Assembly: GCA_938018005.1 (NCBI GenBank)
Contig: CALIJG010000019.1
Location: 124,001 to 188,000 of the forward strand
Direction: 5' to 3'
From: an uncultured Candidatus Saccharibacteria bacterium
Lineage (GTDB): Bacteria > Patescibacteriota > Saccharimonadia > Saccharimonadales > Saccharimonadaceae
DNA: 64,000 nucleotides
In this document: piece after piece, positions 32,844 to 40,608 of the stretch
Layout: every line of letters starts with the position of its first letter
How positions within the stretch are numbered: position 1 is the first letter of the stretch
Notes under the pieces: generated by a model
Seen by the model: only the letters and a program-made list of their open reading frames with translations
Databases searched by the model: none
What the model was told of the DNA's origin: nothing
Made by a program: the position numbers and the translations under genes

Positions 32844-34337
32844 ATGACCAAACAACACGCCTACATCACCACTGCTATTCCTTATGTCAACGGTAAGCCG
32901 CATATTGGCAATGCGCTCGACTATCTCCTGGCCGATATCTGGGCGCGCTATCAGAGGCAAAATGGCCACGAGGTGCGCTTCCAAGTTGGCACAGACGAGC
33001 ATGGCAACAAGATTGCTGCCAAGGCTCAGGCGAATGGGCTCGATCCGCAGGGTTATGTGGACAGTATGTATGGCAACTTCAAAGTCTTGATGGAGGCAGT
33101 TGGCGCAGAATACACTGACTTTATCCGCACGACTGACCCACACCACGTTGCAGCAGTGCAGTACATCTGGCAGCGGCTTGCTCAGGCGGGGCTGATCTAC
33201 AAGCACACCTATGAGGGCTGGTACTGCGTGGGGCATGAGGCATTCTTTACCGACAAGGAAGTCCACGAGACAAATGGCATATGTCCTGATCATCAAACAC
33301 CGTATGAGCGCGTCTCAGAGGAGAACTACTACCTCAAAGCGAGTGCCTTTACCGAGCAGATTCGCCAAGCCATTACTGAGGGTCGGATGAAGATCGTACC
33401 TGAGTTCCGCAAGAATGAATTCCTCGAGCTTATCAAAAATGGCGTCCAAGACGTCTCGATTAGCCGCCCGCGTAAGACACTGAGCTGGGGTGTGCCAGTG
33501 CCAGGCGACGACAGCCAGGTGATGTACGTCTGGCTCGATGCCTTGGCCAATTACATTACGGTGCTGGGCTATCCGGACAGGGCAGAGTGGCAGGCATATT
33601 GGCCGGCTGATGTGCAAGTCATTGGCAAGGATATCTTGCGCTTCCATGCAGGGATCTGGCCCGCTATGCTGCTCGGGCTCGACCTCCCACTACCGAAGAC
33701 ACTGCTCGTCCACGGCTTTGTTCACGTTGGGGGTAGTAAGATGAGCAAGACAGTTGGCAATGTGGTCGACCCAATGGAGATTATCCAGAGCTATGGGGCT
33801 GATGCCTTCCGTTACTTCTTTGCTCGCCATATTCCTACCCAAGACGATGGGGACTTTACCTGGGAGAAATTTGAGAAGGCGTACAACGGCGAGCTCGGTA
33901 ATGACCTTGGCAACCTTGTGCAGCGGGTGGCAGCCATGCTGACGCGTTACCAAGCGGGTGTCATTGGCGATGCGCCACAAGCCGAGCACGATATGACCAT
34001 CTACCGCGACATGATGCAGCGACTGGAGTTTGACAAAGCACTCGATGAAGTATGGAGCTCTGTCCGCAGCCTCAACCAATACCTCGAGCGGGTTAAACCA
34101 TGGGAGATCGCCAAGCGCCGCGCTACCGACCACGATGCCGAGTCGCACCTGAGTGAAGTCTTAGCCTATGCGGCCAGTACTTTGCTGCAGATTGCCGATG
34201 AGCTCGTGCCTTTCATGCCTGCCACCGCTCAGGCCATTCACACTATCTTTGGTACTGGCGTCGTGCCAGCCGACGTTCCACCGCTGTTCCCCAAGCGCTA
34301 TATTCACACTCTCGACCCACGAGCCCGCGCAGCCTAA
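32844..34337 (+). CDS. metG: Methionyl-tRNA synthetase
   Basis: Charges tRNA-Met in the cytoplasm. Class Ia signatures are ITTAIPYVNGKPHIGNAL (HIGH-type motif at 20-23) and the KMSKS-type GGSKMSKTVGNVVDP. A knuckle insert shows WYCVGHEAFFT and NGICPDHQTPYE, so only two of the four usual zinc Cys are kept. The anticodon-binding helices follow (EKAYNGELGNDLGNLVQRV). At 497 residues it lacks the C-terminal EMAP/Trbp dimerisation domain, which is common in short bacterial forms. It is followed 18 nt later by tatD with its own AAAGGAG site, the metG-tatD order common to many bacteria. Confidence 0.96.
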   Translation: MTKQHAYITTAIPYVNGKPHIGNALDYLLADIWARYQRQNGHEVRFQVGTDEHGNKIAAKAQANGLDPQGYVDSMYGNFKVLMEAVGAEYTDFIRTTDPHHVAAVQYIWQRLAQAGLIYKHTYEGWYCVGHEAFFTDKEVHETNGICPDHQTPYERVSEENYYLKASAFTEQIRQAITEGRMKIVPEFRKNEFLELIKNGVQDVSISRPRKTLSWGVPVPGDDSQVMYVWLDALANYITVLGYPDRAEWQAYWPADVQVIGKDILRFHAGIWPAMLLGLDLPLPKTLLVHGFVHVGGSKMSKTVGNVVDPMEIIQSYGADAFRYFFARHIPTQDDGDFTWEKFEKAYNGELGNDLGNLVQRVAAMLTRYQAGVIGDAPQAEHDMTIYRDMMQRLEFDKALDEVWSSVRSLNQYLERVKPWEIAKRRATDHDAESHLSEVLAYAASTLLQIADELVPFMPATAQAIHTIFGTGVVPADVPPLFPKRYIHTLDPRARAA

Positions 34338-34355
34338 CAAATAAAGGAGTAAGCT

Positions 34356-35204
34356 ATGACAAGCGATACGATACATACTCTTGGCAGCACGCCACCCATG
34401 CCGCGCCTCATCGACTCGCACTGCCACCTGCACGATAGCGAGTTCTACGACGATGCAACGCGTGAGGCAGCCTACCAGCAGGCGGTTCAGGCCGGTATTG
34501 CCATGATCTGCGTCGGGACGGATGTGCGCAGCTCGCGTCAGGCAGTGCAGTTTGCCCTGGCACACGACCACTGTTATGCAGCGGTGGGTATTCATCCCCA
34601 TGATGCCGAAGCAGCGGGTGAGACGGGCATTGTAGCCATCCGTGAGCTTCTCGCTGAGAAGCCACTCCGGCAGGGTCGACCCGTCATTGTCGGGGTCGGG
34701 GAGATTGGCCTAGATTATTTTTATGACAATAGCACCCGCCCAGCGCAGCAGCAGTGTCTCCAGGCGCAGCTGCAGCTCGCGGTGGAGTTTCAGCTGCCCG
34801 TTAGCTTCCACGTGCGTGACGAGAAGCAAGCTCATGGCGCGGTATGGCAAGACTTTTGGCCTATCTACGATGCCCAGCCAGTGCGCGGCGTTCTGCACAG
34901 CTTTACCGACACCCAGGCCCAGCTTGAGCAGGGCCGTGCTCGCGGCTTATCTATTGGCGTCAATGGCATCAGCACCTTCACAAAGGACAGTGCTCAGCAG
35001 CAGCTCTACACCGACCTCCCGCTCGATGCAATACTGCTTGAGACCGACGCTCCCTTCTTGACCCCGGTGCCCTTCCGTGGTAGAATCAATCTACCGGCTT
35101 ATGTGGAGGAGGTAGCCCGCGACCAAGCAGCCAAGAAAGGCCTGTCCATCGCGCGCATCGCCACCGCCACAACGGCAAATGTACAAAGGTTATTTCATAT
35201 ATGA
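34356..35204 (+). CDS. tatD: TatD-family metal-dependent DNase
   Basis: TIM-barrel metallohydrolase of the TatD family, reported as 3'-5' exonuclease or deoxyribonuclease active in DNA repair. Metal ligands are visible: LIDSHCHLHD (HxH), VGVGEIGLDYFYD (Glu), SFHVRDEK (His), GVLHSFT (His) and LLETDAPFLTP (Asp). Length (282 aa) is typical, with a short N-terminal extension before the first strand. AAAGGAG lies 8 nt before the ATG. The stop overlaps the next gene as ATGA (35201-35204), so the small protein that follows is translationally coupled. Confidence 0.93.
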   Translation: MTSDTIHTLGSTPPMPRLIDSHCHLHDSEFYDDATREAAYQQAVQAGIAMICVGTDVRSSRQAVQFALAHDHCYAAVGIHPHDAEAAGETGIVAIRELLAEKPLRQGRPVIVGVGEIGLDYFYDNSTRPAQQQCLQAQLQLAVEFQLPVSFHVRDEKQAHGAVWQDFWPIYDAQPVRGVLHSFTDTQAQLEQGRARGLSIGVNGISTFTKDSAQQQLYTDLPLDAILLETDAPFLTPVPFRGRINLPAYVEEVARDQAAKKGLSIARIATATTANVQRLFHI

Positions 35205-35698
35205 GCGGTGAGAGTTTCTTTCCAATAGATCACACAAAACAAAAGCCCGTCAGCCAGGGCAATTTTACGCAGGAGCAAAAACCACAACCAGGAGAGAACC
35301 GCTCTGGTATTATGTCGTATGAGGATCTCATGGCAGAACGGCGGGCGAAGCGTGTTGCAGCAGGACTTGCTGATGCTTTGCGTGCATATAATGGCACGAC
35401 AAGGGATGAGAATAAGGGTAAGACGGTATCCCCAGAAGCAATTTATCGTGAGAATATACTCTATGCTGCACAGGTAACGAGTCTTGTGCTAGAAATGCGT
35501 AAAGATCAGCTTAGGACGAGTGGCAGCCAAGATGCGAGCAAGCTACTTGAAGAGAATAGTGGAATGACTGGTGTGAATAGTGCTCTTAAGGAGTCTTTTA
35601 CTGCTGATGATGAGATTAATTCCGATTTTTGGAACAAAAAGATTGACGAAGAAGAAACTGGGCCGGATGATCGGTCGCACTGGGGGCTCGCTGCCTAG
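35201..35698 (+). CDS. Hypothetical protein (165 aa), coupled to tatD
   Basis: Unrecognised soluble protein. The first 40 residues are polar and rich in Gln, Lys and Pro and are probably disordered; a helical core (SYEDLMAERRAKRVAAGLADALRAY, then YRENILYAAQVTSLVLEMRKDQL) follows; the end is acidic (DDEINSDFWNKKIDEEETGPDD). It begins within the tatD stop (ATGA) and ends at TAGTG, where the next gene starts, so it belongs to the metG-tatD transcription unit. It is slightly more AT-rich than its neighbours. No domain can be assigned. Confidence 0.75.
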   Translation: MSGESFFPIDHTKQKPVSQGNFTQEQKPQPGENRSGIMSYEDLMAERRAKRVAAGLADALRAYNGTTRDENKGKTVSPEAIYRENILYAAQVTSLVLEMRKDQLRTSGSQDASKLLEENSGMTGVNSALKESFTADDEINSDFWNKKIDEEETGPDDRSHWGLAA

Positions 35699-36135
35699 TG
35701 AAAAAGCCAAGCTCGCTCCTTGGCAAGGCCTATGCGCTGCTGGCGGGCGATACCAGTGTTGGTAAGTCGAAGAAGCGGCCGTTTAAGCGCTATACCGAGC
35801 GCGAGCTCATCACGCTCGAGAGCGAGATTGGAGCAGAGCTATTTGGCCCGGTCGAGAAGGGGCGGCACCGCGAATTCTTTTGCCTCGACGAAAAAACGTG
35901 GATCTGGCACGAAGAGTGGACAGACGAGAAGCGCCACATCCAGACTAATACCATCCGCTACGAGATTAACGACCAAGGCATCCTCAAAGCACAAGAGGGT
36001 GCTCGCTACAGCTACCTGATCGGTGATGAACTCCGTAATTTCGTTATGGCAACGCGCCTCTATTATGAGCGGGTAGCACGCGAGATTTACCGCGTTGACC
36101 CCAATACTGGCCAGCGTTTCGCCGATCCGGACTAG
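35698..36135 (+). CDS. Hypothetical protein (145 aa)
   Basis: Unrecognised. It starts with GTG that shares the final base of the previous stop (TAGTG). A basic N-terminus (KKPSSLLGKAYALLAG, KSKKRPFKRY) leads into a compact, mixed alpha/beta domain with many aromatic residues: ESEIGAELFGPVEKGRHREFF, TWIWHEEWTDEKRHIQTN, TIRYEINDQGILKA, and a final helix FVMATRLYYERVAREIYRVD. The pattern looks like a well-folded, conserved domain rather than random sequence. Coupling to tatD and metG suggests a cytoplasmic role, but none is assigned. Confidence 0.75.
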   Translation: MKKPSSLLGKAYALLAGDTSVGKSKKRPFKRYTERELITLESEIGAELFGPVEKGRHREFFCLDEKTWIWHEEWTDEKRHIQTNTIRYEINDQGILKAQEGARYSYLIGDELRNFVMATRLYYERVAREIYRVDPNTGQRFADPD

Positions 36136-36137
36136 AA

Positions 36138-36146
36138 TGCTATACT
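36138..36146 (+). promoter_or_regulatory. Extended -10 box of the cysteine desulfurase gene, leaderless GTG
   Basis: TGCTATACT ends 7 nt before the GTG at 36154. The box lies just after the stop of the preceding gene. Confidence 0.55.
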
Positions 36147-36153
36147 AATTGGA

Positions 36154-37317
36154 GTGAAACCAGAGATGATATATTGCGACCACGCAGCGGCTACGCCGAT
36201 GGATGACCGTGTTTTGGCGGCGATGCAGCCTTACTTTGCAGAGCAGTTTTTTAACCCATCTAGCCCCTATGCGCCAGCAGTAGCGGTGCGGCAGGCCTAT
36301 CGCCAGGCCAAGCACCGCCTTGCGGTGGCGCTTGGTGGCAAGCCAGATGAGATTATTATGACGGCGGGTGCAACGGAGTCGATTAACCTCATGTTTGCTG
36401 GCGTACATGGCCATGTGGTAACGGCAAATATAGAGCACCACGCTGTGTTGGCGGCAGCGCGCCAGCACGATGTGACAGTGGTAGAGGCTAATCCAAAGGG
36501 CGTGGTGACGCCCGAGGCGGTTGCTGGGGCGATCCGCCCAGAGACAGTACTCGTCAGTATTGCTCTGGCCAATAATGAGCTGGGGACAGTCCAGCCGTTG
36601 CGGGCGATCGCCGCAGTGGTAGCCCGTGAGCGCCAACGACGACTCGAAGCGGGTGAGCCGACGCCGCTCTACCTCCATAGTGATGCCTCGCAGGGGGCAG
36701 GCCAGCTCGATATTAATGTGGCACGCCTTGGTGTGGATGCACTGACGCTCAATGCGGGCAAGATATACGGCCCTAAGCAAGTTGGCCTTTTGTGGCTGGC
36801 TAGCCAGGTGCGGCTTGATCCGCTCATCGTTGGTGGCGGGCAAGAGCGTGGCCTGCGCAGTGGGACAGAGAATGTGGCTGGTGCGGTCGGCTTTGCAACG
36901 GCGCTTGAATATGCCCAAGCGCACCGCAAATCCGAGGCGCAGCGCCTCGAACATCTGCGCAACAGCATGCAGCGCACGCTATGTGAGCACATCCCCATGG
37001 CAGTTGTCTCGGGTGATATGAAGCATCGTTTGGCGGGCCATTTGCATATCTCGTTCCCGGGGGTGGATGCCGAGCGGCTGATTTTCTTGCTTGAGCGTGA
37101 TGGTGTGCTCGTGGCAACTGGTAGTGCCTGTGCAGCCAATAAGGGGCTGCGCAGTCATGTCTTGACGGCGATTGGCCTACCACCAGAGGTAGCCGACGGA
37201 AGCCTGCGCATCAGCCTGGGGCGGCTCTCGACCGAGGAGAACTGCCAGCGTGCGGCGCAGTGCATCATTGCAGCAGTGCAGCGCGAGCAAGCGCGAGTGA
37301 AGGGGGCGCAGCGATGA
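36154..37317 (+). CDS. Cysteine desulfurase (NifS/IscS family)
   Basis: PLP enzyme that takes sulfur from cysteine and passes it as persulfide to acceptors. Class V aminotransferase features: YCDHAAATPMD at the start, ATESIN, ANIEHHAVL, ANNELGTVQPL, LHSDASQGAGQL and the PLP lysine Lys203 in LNAGKIYGPK. The active Cys326 lies in VATGSACAANKG. The loop is the longer class-I (IscS/NifS) type. With MnmA 1.7 kb downstream in the same direction and coupled by overlaps, its main acceptor is probably MnmA for tRNA 2-thiouridine. No IscU or SufU scaffold is nearby. It starts with a leaderless GTG. Confidence 0.93.
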   Translation: MKPEMIYCDHAAATPMDDRVLAAMQPYFAEQFFNPSSPYAPAVAVRQAYRQAKHRLAVALGGKPDEIIMTAGATESINLMFAGVHGHVVTANIEHHAVLAAARQHDVTVVEANPKGVVTPEAVAGAIRPETVLVSIALANNELGTVQPLRAIAAVVARERQRRLEAGEPTPLYLHSDASQGAGQLDINVARLGVDALTLNAGKIYGPKQVGLLWLASQVRLDPLIVGGGQERGLRSGTENVAGAVGFATALEYAQAHRKSEAQRLEHLRNSMQRTLCEHIPMAVVSGDMKHRLAGHLHISFPGVDAERLIFLLERDGVLVATGSACAANKGLRSHVLTAIGLPPEVADGSLRISLGRLSTEENCQRAAQCIIAAVQREQARVKGAQR

Positions 37318-37919
37318 AATTATTACGCTGGCTTGCGGGGATATTTATCGCCCTGACACTCCTGGTTTGGCTTGGTGGGCGTTGGCTGACACGCGACGAC
37401 CTTGCCACCTGCCAAGCAGCCCCAAGCAGTGCTGAGCAGTGCCACGCCGCCGATGCCATTGTAGCAGTGAGTGGTGGCGATACCCAGGCCCGCACCGCCG
37501 AAGCGATTCGCCTCTACCAAAATGGCTGGGCGCGCTTCATCGTCTTCTCAGGTGCTGCCGCCGATAAGACTGGCCCTAGCAATGCCGAGGCAATGCGCCG
37601 CCAAGCCGTGGCGGCAGGTGTGCCCGACCGCGCTATCCTCACCGAGGAACTGAGCGAAACCACTCGCCAAAATGCCAAAAAAACTGGCCAGCTCCTCCGC
37701 CAAAAGAATCTTGACTCGATTATCCTCGTCACCAGTGCCTACCACTCGCGCCGCGTTGCGCTGGAGTTTGGCCAGTATGTGCCGCATATCGCCATGCGCA
37801 GCCACCCTGTCGCTACCGACCGGCAGTGGTCAGACACCTGGTGGCTCACGCCAAGTGGCTGGCAGCTGACAATCGAAGAGCTGGTAAAAATCGGCTGGTT
37901 TAAGGCGGTGCAACCATGA
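37314..37919 (+). CDS. YdcF/ElyC-like DUF218 membrane protein
   Basis: Envelope protein with one N-terminal anchor (residues 5-22) and a DUF218 domain: DAIVAVSGGDTQARTAEAIRLYQNG, IVFSGAAADKTGPSNAEAMRRQA, EELSETTRQNAKKT and ILVTSAYHSRRV. DUF218 proteins such as SanA and ElyC affect wall-precursor or undecaprenyl-carrier metabolism in other bacteria; the enzyme activity is uncertain. The ATG at 37314 overlaps the desulfurase stop as ATGA, and the 3' end overlaps mnmA by 4 nt, so it sits oddly inside a sulfur-transfer operon. The frame could start at 37260, but that lies inside the previous gene. Confidence 0.87.
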   Translation: MKLLRWLAGIFIALTLLVWLGGRWLTRDDLATCQAAPSSAEQCHAADAIVAVSGGDTQARTAEAIRLYQNGWARFIVFSGAAADKTGPSNAEAMRRQAVAAGVPDRAILTEELSETTRQNAKKTGQLLRQKNLDSIILVTSAYHSRRVALEFGQYVPHIAMRSHPVATDRQWSDTWWLTPSGWQLTIEELVKIGWFKAVQP

Positions 37920-39034
37920 CGCAGTGTGTCTTTGTCGGGATGAGTGGCGGGGTGGATAGCAGCCTCACCGCAGCGCTGCTGGTTGAGCAGGGTTACGACG
38001 TGACTGGTGTGTATATGAAAAACTGGAGCCAAGACCTACCCGGCATGCAGTGCCCCTGGGCGGAAGACTTGGCCGATGCCAAGCGGGTGGCAGTGCAGCT
38101 GGGTGTCGACTTTATCGTTTTTGATTTTGAGCATGACTACAAGCACAAGGTAGTAGACTACATGCTGGCTGAGTATCAAGCGGGGCGCACCCCCAACCCC
38201 GATATTATGTGCAATCAAGAAATTAAGTTTCGGCTCTTTCTCGATACAGCGCGCGAGCGTGGAGCCGACCTCATCGCTACGGGCCATTATGCACAGACTG
38301 GTGGTGTATATACGGAGGATGACAGCGCGGCGACTGGTCAAGAAGATTCATTCCAGCCTGATCGCCTCTACCGCGCCACCGACGCAGCAAAAGACCAGAC
38401 CTACTTCCTCTACCGCGTGACAAGTGATGCCCTCCAGCATACGCTCTTCCCCCTTGGTGGCTACACCAAGCAGCAGGTGCGGCGCATGGCCAGTGAGCGT
38501 GGCCTCTGGACGGCGCGCAAACAGGAGTCGATGGGAGTGTGCTTCGTTGGCAACGTTGGTATGCGAGACTTCCTCAGCCAGTATGTGTCTACCCGCCCGG
38601 GCGATATTATCGACAAGCAAACGGGGGCGGTGCTGGGCCGGCACGATGGCGCAATTTTTTACACTCTGGGCCAGCGCCATGGGCTGGATGTCGGTGGTGG
38701 TTTGCCATACTATGTGGTGGGCAAGGATATGGCAGCAAATGTGGTATACGTGAGCCGCAATATGAATGACGAAGCGATGTGGCGCCATGATGTGCTGGTG
38801 GGCGATTTGCACTGGATTCACGGTGTGCCAGCGGTAGATGACCAGCTGACTGTCCGCCTACGCCACCGTGGCCAGCTGAGGCCATGCACGCTGCAGTATG
38901 ACCCAACCCAGGCTCAAGCCACCCTCCACCTCAGTGACCCCGAGCGCGCCGTGGCGGCCGGCCAGTCAGCCGTGATCTACCGCGGGGCAGAGTGTCTTGG
39001 CGGAGGGATTGTTGTCGATTCCGTGGCTTTATAG
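37916..39034 (+). CDS. mnmA: tRNA-specific 2-thiouridylase MnmA
   Basis: Makes 2-thiouridine at position 34 of tRNA-Lys, -Glu and -Gln, using ATP and persulfide sulfur. The PP-loop VGMSGGVDSSLTA (8-15 region) is followed by KNWSQDLPGMQCPWAEDLADA, TPNPDIMCNQEIKF with the nucleophile Cys, LIATGHYAQ, KDQTYFLYRV, and the partner Cys in ESMGVCFVGN. C-terminal domains end in AVIYRGAECLGGGIV. The length (372 aa) is normal. It overlaps the DUF218 gene by 4 nt (ATGA) and ends the operon headed by cysteine desulfurase. Confidence 0.96.
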   Translation: MTQCVFVGMSGGVDSSLTAALLVEQGYDVTGVYMKNWSQDLPGMQCPWAEDLADAKRVAVQLGVDFIVFDFEHDYKHKVVDYMLAEYQAGRTPNPDIMCNQEIKFRLFLDTARERGADLIATGHYAQTGGVYTEDDSAATGQEDSFQPDRLYRATDAAKDQTYFLYRVTSDALQHTLFPLGGYTKQQVRRMASERGLWTARKQESMGVCFVGNVGMRDFLSQYVSTRPGDIIDKQTGAVLGRHDGAIFYTLGQRHGLDVGGGLPYYVVGKDMAANVVYVSRNMNDEAMWRHDVLVGDLHWIHGVPAVDDQLTVRLRHRGQLRPCTLQYDPTQAQATLHLSDPERAVAAGQSAVIYRGAECLGGGIVVDSVAL

Positions 39035-39203
39035 CCGCTTTATTACCTCAATAATGAGTGCAAACAGAGAGGCTGTTCTGCATTCTGCAAGGCATATATA
39101 CCCGATCACTAGGCGCTGTTCCGGAAACGACAACCGAGATTAATGCGCAAGAGGGTGTTATTACAACTAAAAACGGTGCACCGCAACCTCAGTAGCAGGT
39201 TTA

Positions 39204-39233
39204 TTGACAAGCCAAATGGCAGTTTTGTATACT
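39204..39233 (+). promoter_or_regulatory. Consensus promoter of the LADTG surface protein
   Basis: TTGACA (39204-39209) and TATACT (39228-39233) with an 18-nt spacer. A short TTACC/GGTAA hairpin and an AAGGGGG site precede the ATG at 39266, so this unit has a real leader, unlike most here. Confidence 0.65.
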
Positions 39234-39265
39234 TACCCTAATAGGTAACCATAAGGGGGATTATT

Positions 39266-40369
39266 ATGAGGGTTAAACAAACTCGCTCTCGAATGAGCGT
39301 TATTGTTGCGGTGGCGGTTGTCGTCGGCATTGGGCTTGCAGGGCCACAGCTTGTGGCGCATCAGGCGTATGCCGATGCTGATACAACCGCACCAGTCTTT
39401 ACACCGGCCAAGCCAGAGAAGCTCGTGGCGCGAGCAGGCCGCTCAATTGCCGATGCTGTGCGTACTGTGGCAGCCAATGATGGGGCGGACGGAACAGGTG
39501 TTAATAGCGATGGCGTGGTTATCGACGCAAAAAACCTTGACCTTGCAAACCCAAAGCCAGGCACATATACAATCACCTATCGCGCGGTTGACAATGCCAA
39601 CAATAAAGCAGAGGTAACGCGCGAGGTAGAGATCACAACTACTGAAAAGCTCGAAGCGAAGCTAGCTGAGCCGATGGTGCTGGATGGCTACAGCCCACAC
39701 ACCAGGGCGGAGGCAATATCCAAGCAGGTTATTGCCCGTGCCGTGGTGGCTGATGAGACATCTCCTCAGGCTGTAATCGACAAAGCAGTGCAAGAGCTCC
39801 AGCAAGCAATCGATGACCTCCGCGTCGACCACACCGACTACGACAAAGCCAAGCAAGAGCTTGCTGCCGCGCCAGCCTACGTCGCAGCAGACAAGGACGT
39901 TGCTGCAGCAGCGACAGAGGCAGATCGCCTCGCAAATCTCAAAGCAACCACAACGCCAGAACTTGCCAAAGCAACGAAGGCGCTCACCACTGCTATAGCT
40001 ACAGCTATCCAGGAGGATCAAGCACGCCAAAAGACAGCCGCGCAAGCCGTTGATGCACTCGAAGCTAAGCCGGATCTTGCATTGCTTGCAACAACCCAAG
40101 CAGTGGTCGATACTGTCAAAGATAATGCAGCCAAGGTGGCACTGCAGCGACGGGTTGACGCAATCCGCACTGCGCTGCAACCACAACAACCACAGCAAGC
40201 TGCCGCCACACCCAAGACGGCAGCCCACACGCCCAAGCAGACGCATCCTGTAGCAGCTGCACTTGCCGACACTGGTGCCAACCTCTGGCTCCTTGGCGGG
40301 GCGGGCGTTGCTCTCATTGGTGGGGCAATTGGCCTGTGGCGTTATCGCAACAAGCTGTTCAAGCGTTAG
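39266..40369 (+). CDS. Surface protein with Ig-like domain, helical repeats and LADTG sorting-type end
   Basis: Probably exported and wall-anchored. A signal peptide covers residues 1-38 (SVIVAVAVVVGIGLAG, cut after AYA). Residues about 40-128 form an Ig-like DUF5011-type domain (TAPVFTPAKPEKLVARAG, PGTYTITYRAVDNANN). Residues about 130-300 are Ala-rich helices of the FIVAR/GA-module kind seen in adhesins (AVQELQQAIDDLRVDHTDY). A Gln/Pro/Thr spacer leads to LADTG, a hydrophobic helix (LWLLGGAGVALIGGAIGLW) and a basic tail (RYRNKLFKR), the layout of a sortase substrate of the LAxTG type. No sortase is in the window. It has a consensus promoter and a terminator and is monocistronic. Confidence 0.82.
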   Translation: MRVKQTRSRMSVIVAVAVVVGIGLAGPQLVAHQAYADADTTAPVFTPAKPEKLVARAGRSIADAVRTVAANDGADGTGVNSDGVVIDAKNLDLANPKPGTYTITYRAVDNANNKAEVTREVEITTTEKLEAKLAEPMVLDGYSPHTRAEAISKQVIARAVVADETSPQAVIDKAVQELQQAIDDLRVDHTDYDKAKQELAAAPAYVAADKDVAAAATEADRLANLKATTTPELAKATKALTTAIATAIQEDQARQKTAAQAVDALEAKPDLALLATTQAVVDTVKDNAAKVALQRRVDAIRTALQPQQPQQAAATPKTAAHTPKQTHPVAAALADTGANLWLLGGAGVALIGGAIGLWRYRNKLFKR

Positions 40370-40386
40370 CAGTAGTATAACACCGC

Positions 40387-40414
40387 AAAAATCGGCTCGG
40401 ATGAGTCGATTTTT
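40387..40414 (+). terminator. Intrinsic terminator of the surface-protein gene
   Basis: AAAAATCG (40387-40394) pairs with CGATTTTT (40407-40414), ending in a T run. Confidence 0.8.
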
Positions 40415-40592
40415 GTATGGAGGCATCCGCATTGACGATACTCTTTTTGTGATGCGAAAAACTTCTCAACGCTATTACGCTATACATGCTCGGGAATAGT
40501 CTAAGAAGTGATACTCGGTGTAATGATGAGGTCGCGCCAAAACGTGAGGTAAGTGTAGAATACCACCAAAGATGCATAGGGCAGTGCGTCCG

Positions 40593-40601
40593 TGCTATAA
40601 T
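40593..40601 (+). promoter_or_regulatory. Extended -10 box of alaS, leaderless
   Basis: TGCTATAAT ends 7 nt before the ATG at 40609. In-frame starts from 40486 lie before the promoter. Confidence 0.6.
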
Positions 40602-40608
40602 ACCCCCT

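Noticed and set aside
36145..36954. Reverse frame of 269 aa inside the cysteine desulfurase gene
   Set aside because: Antisense shadow; the forward frame carries all catalytic motifs.
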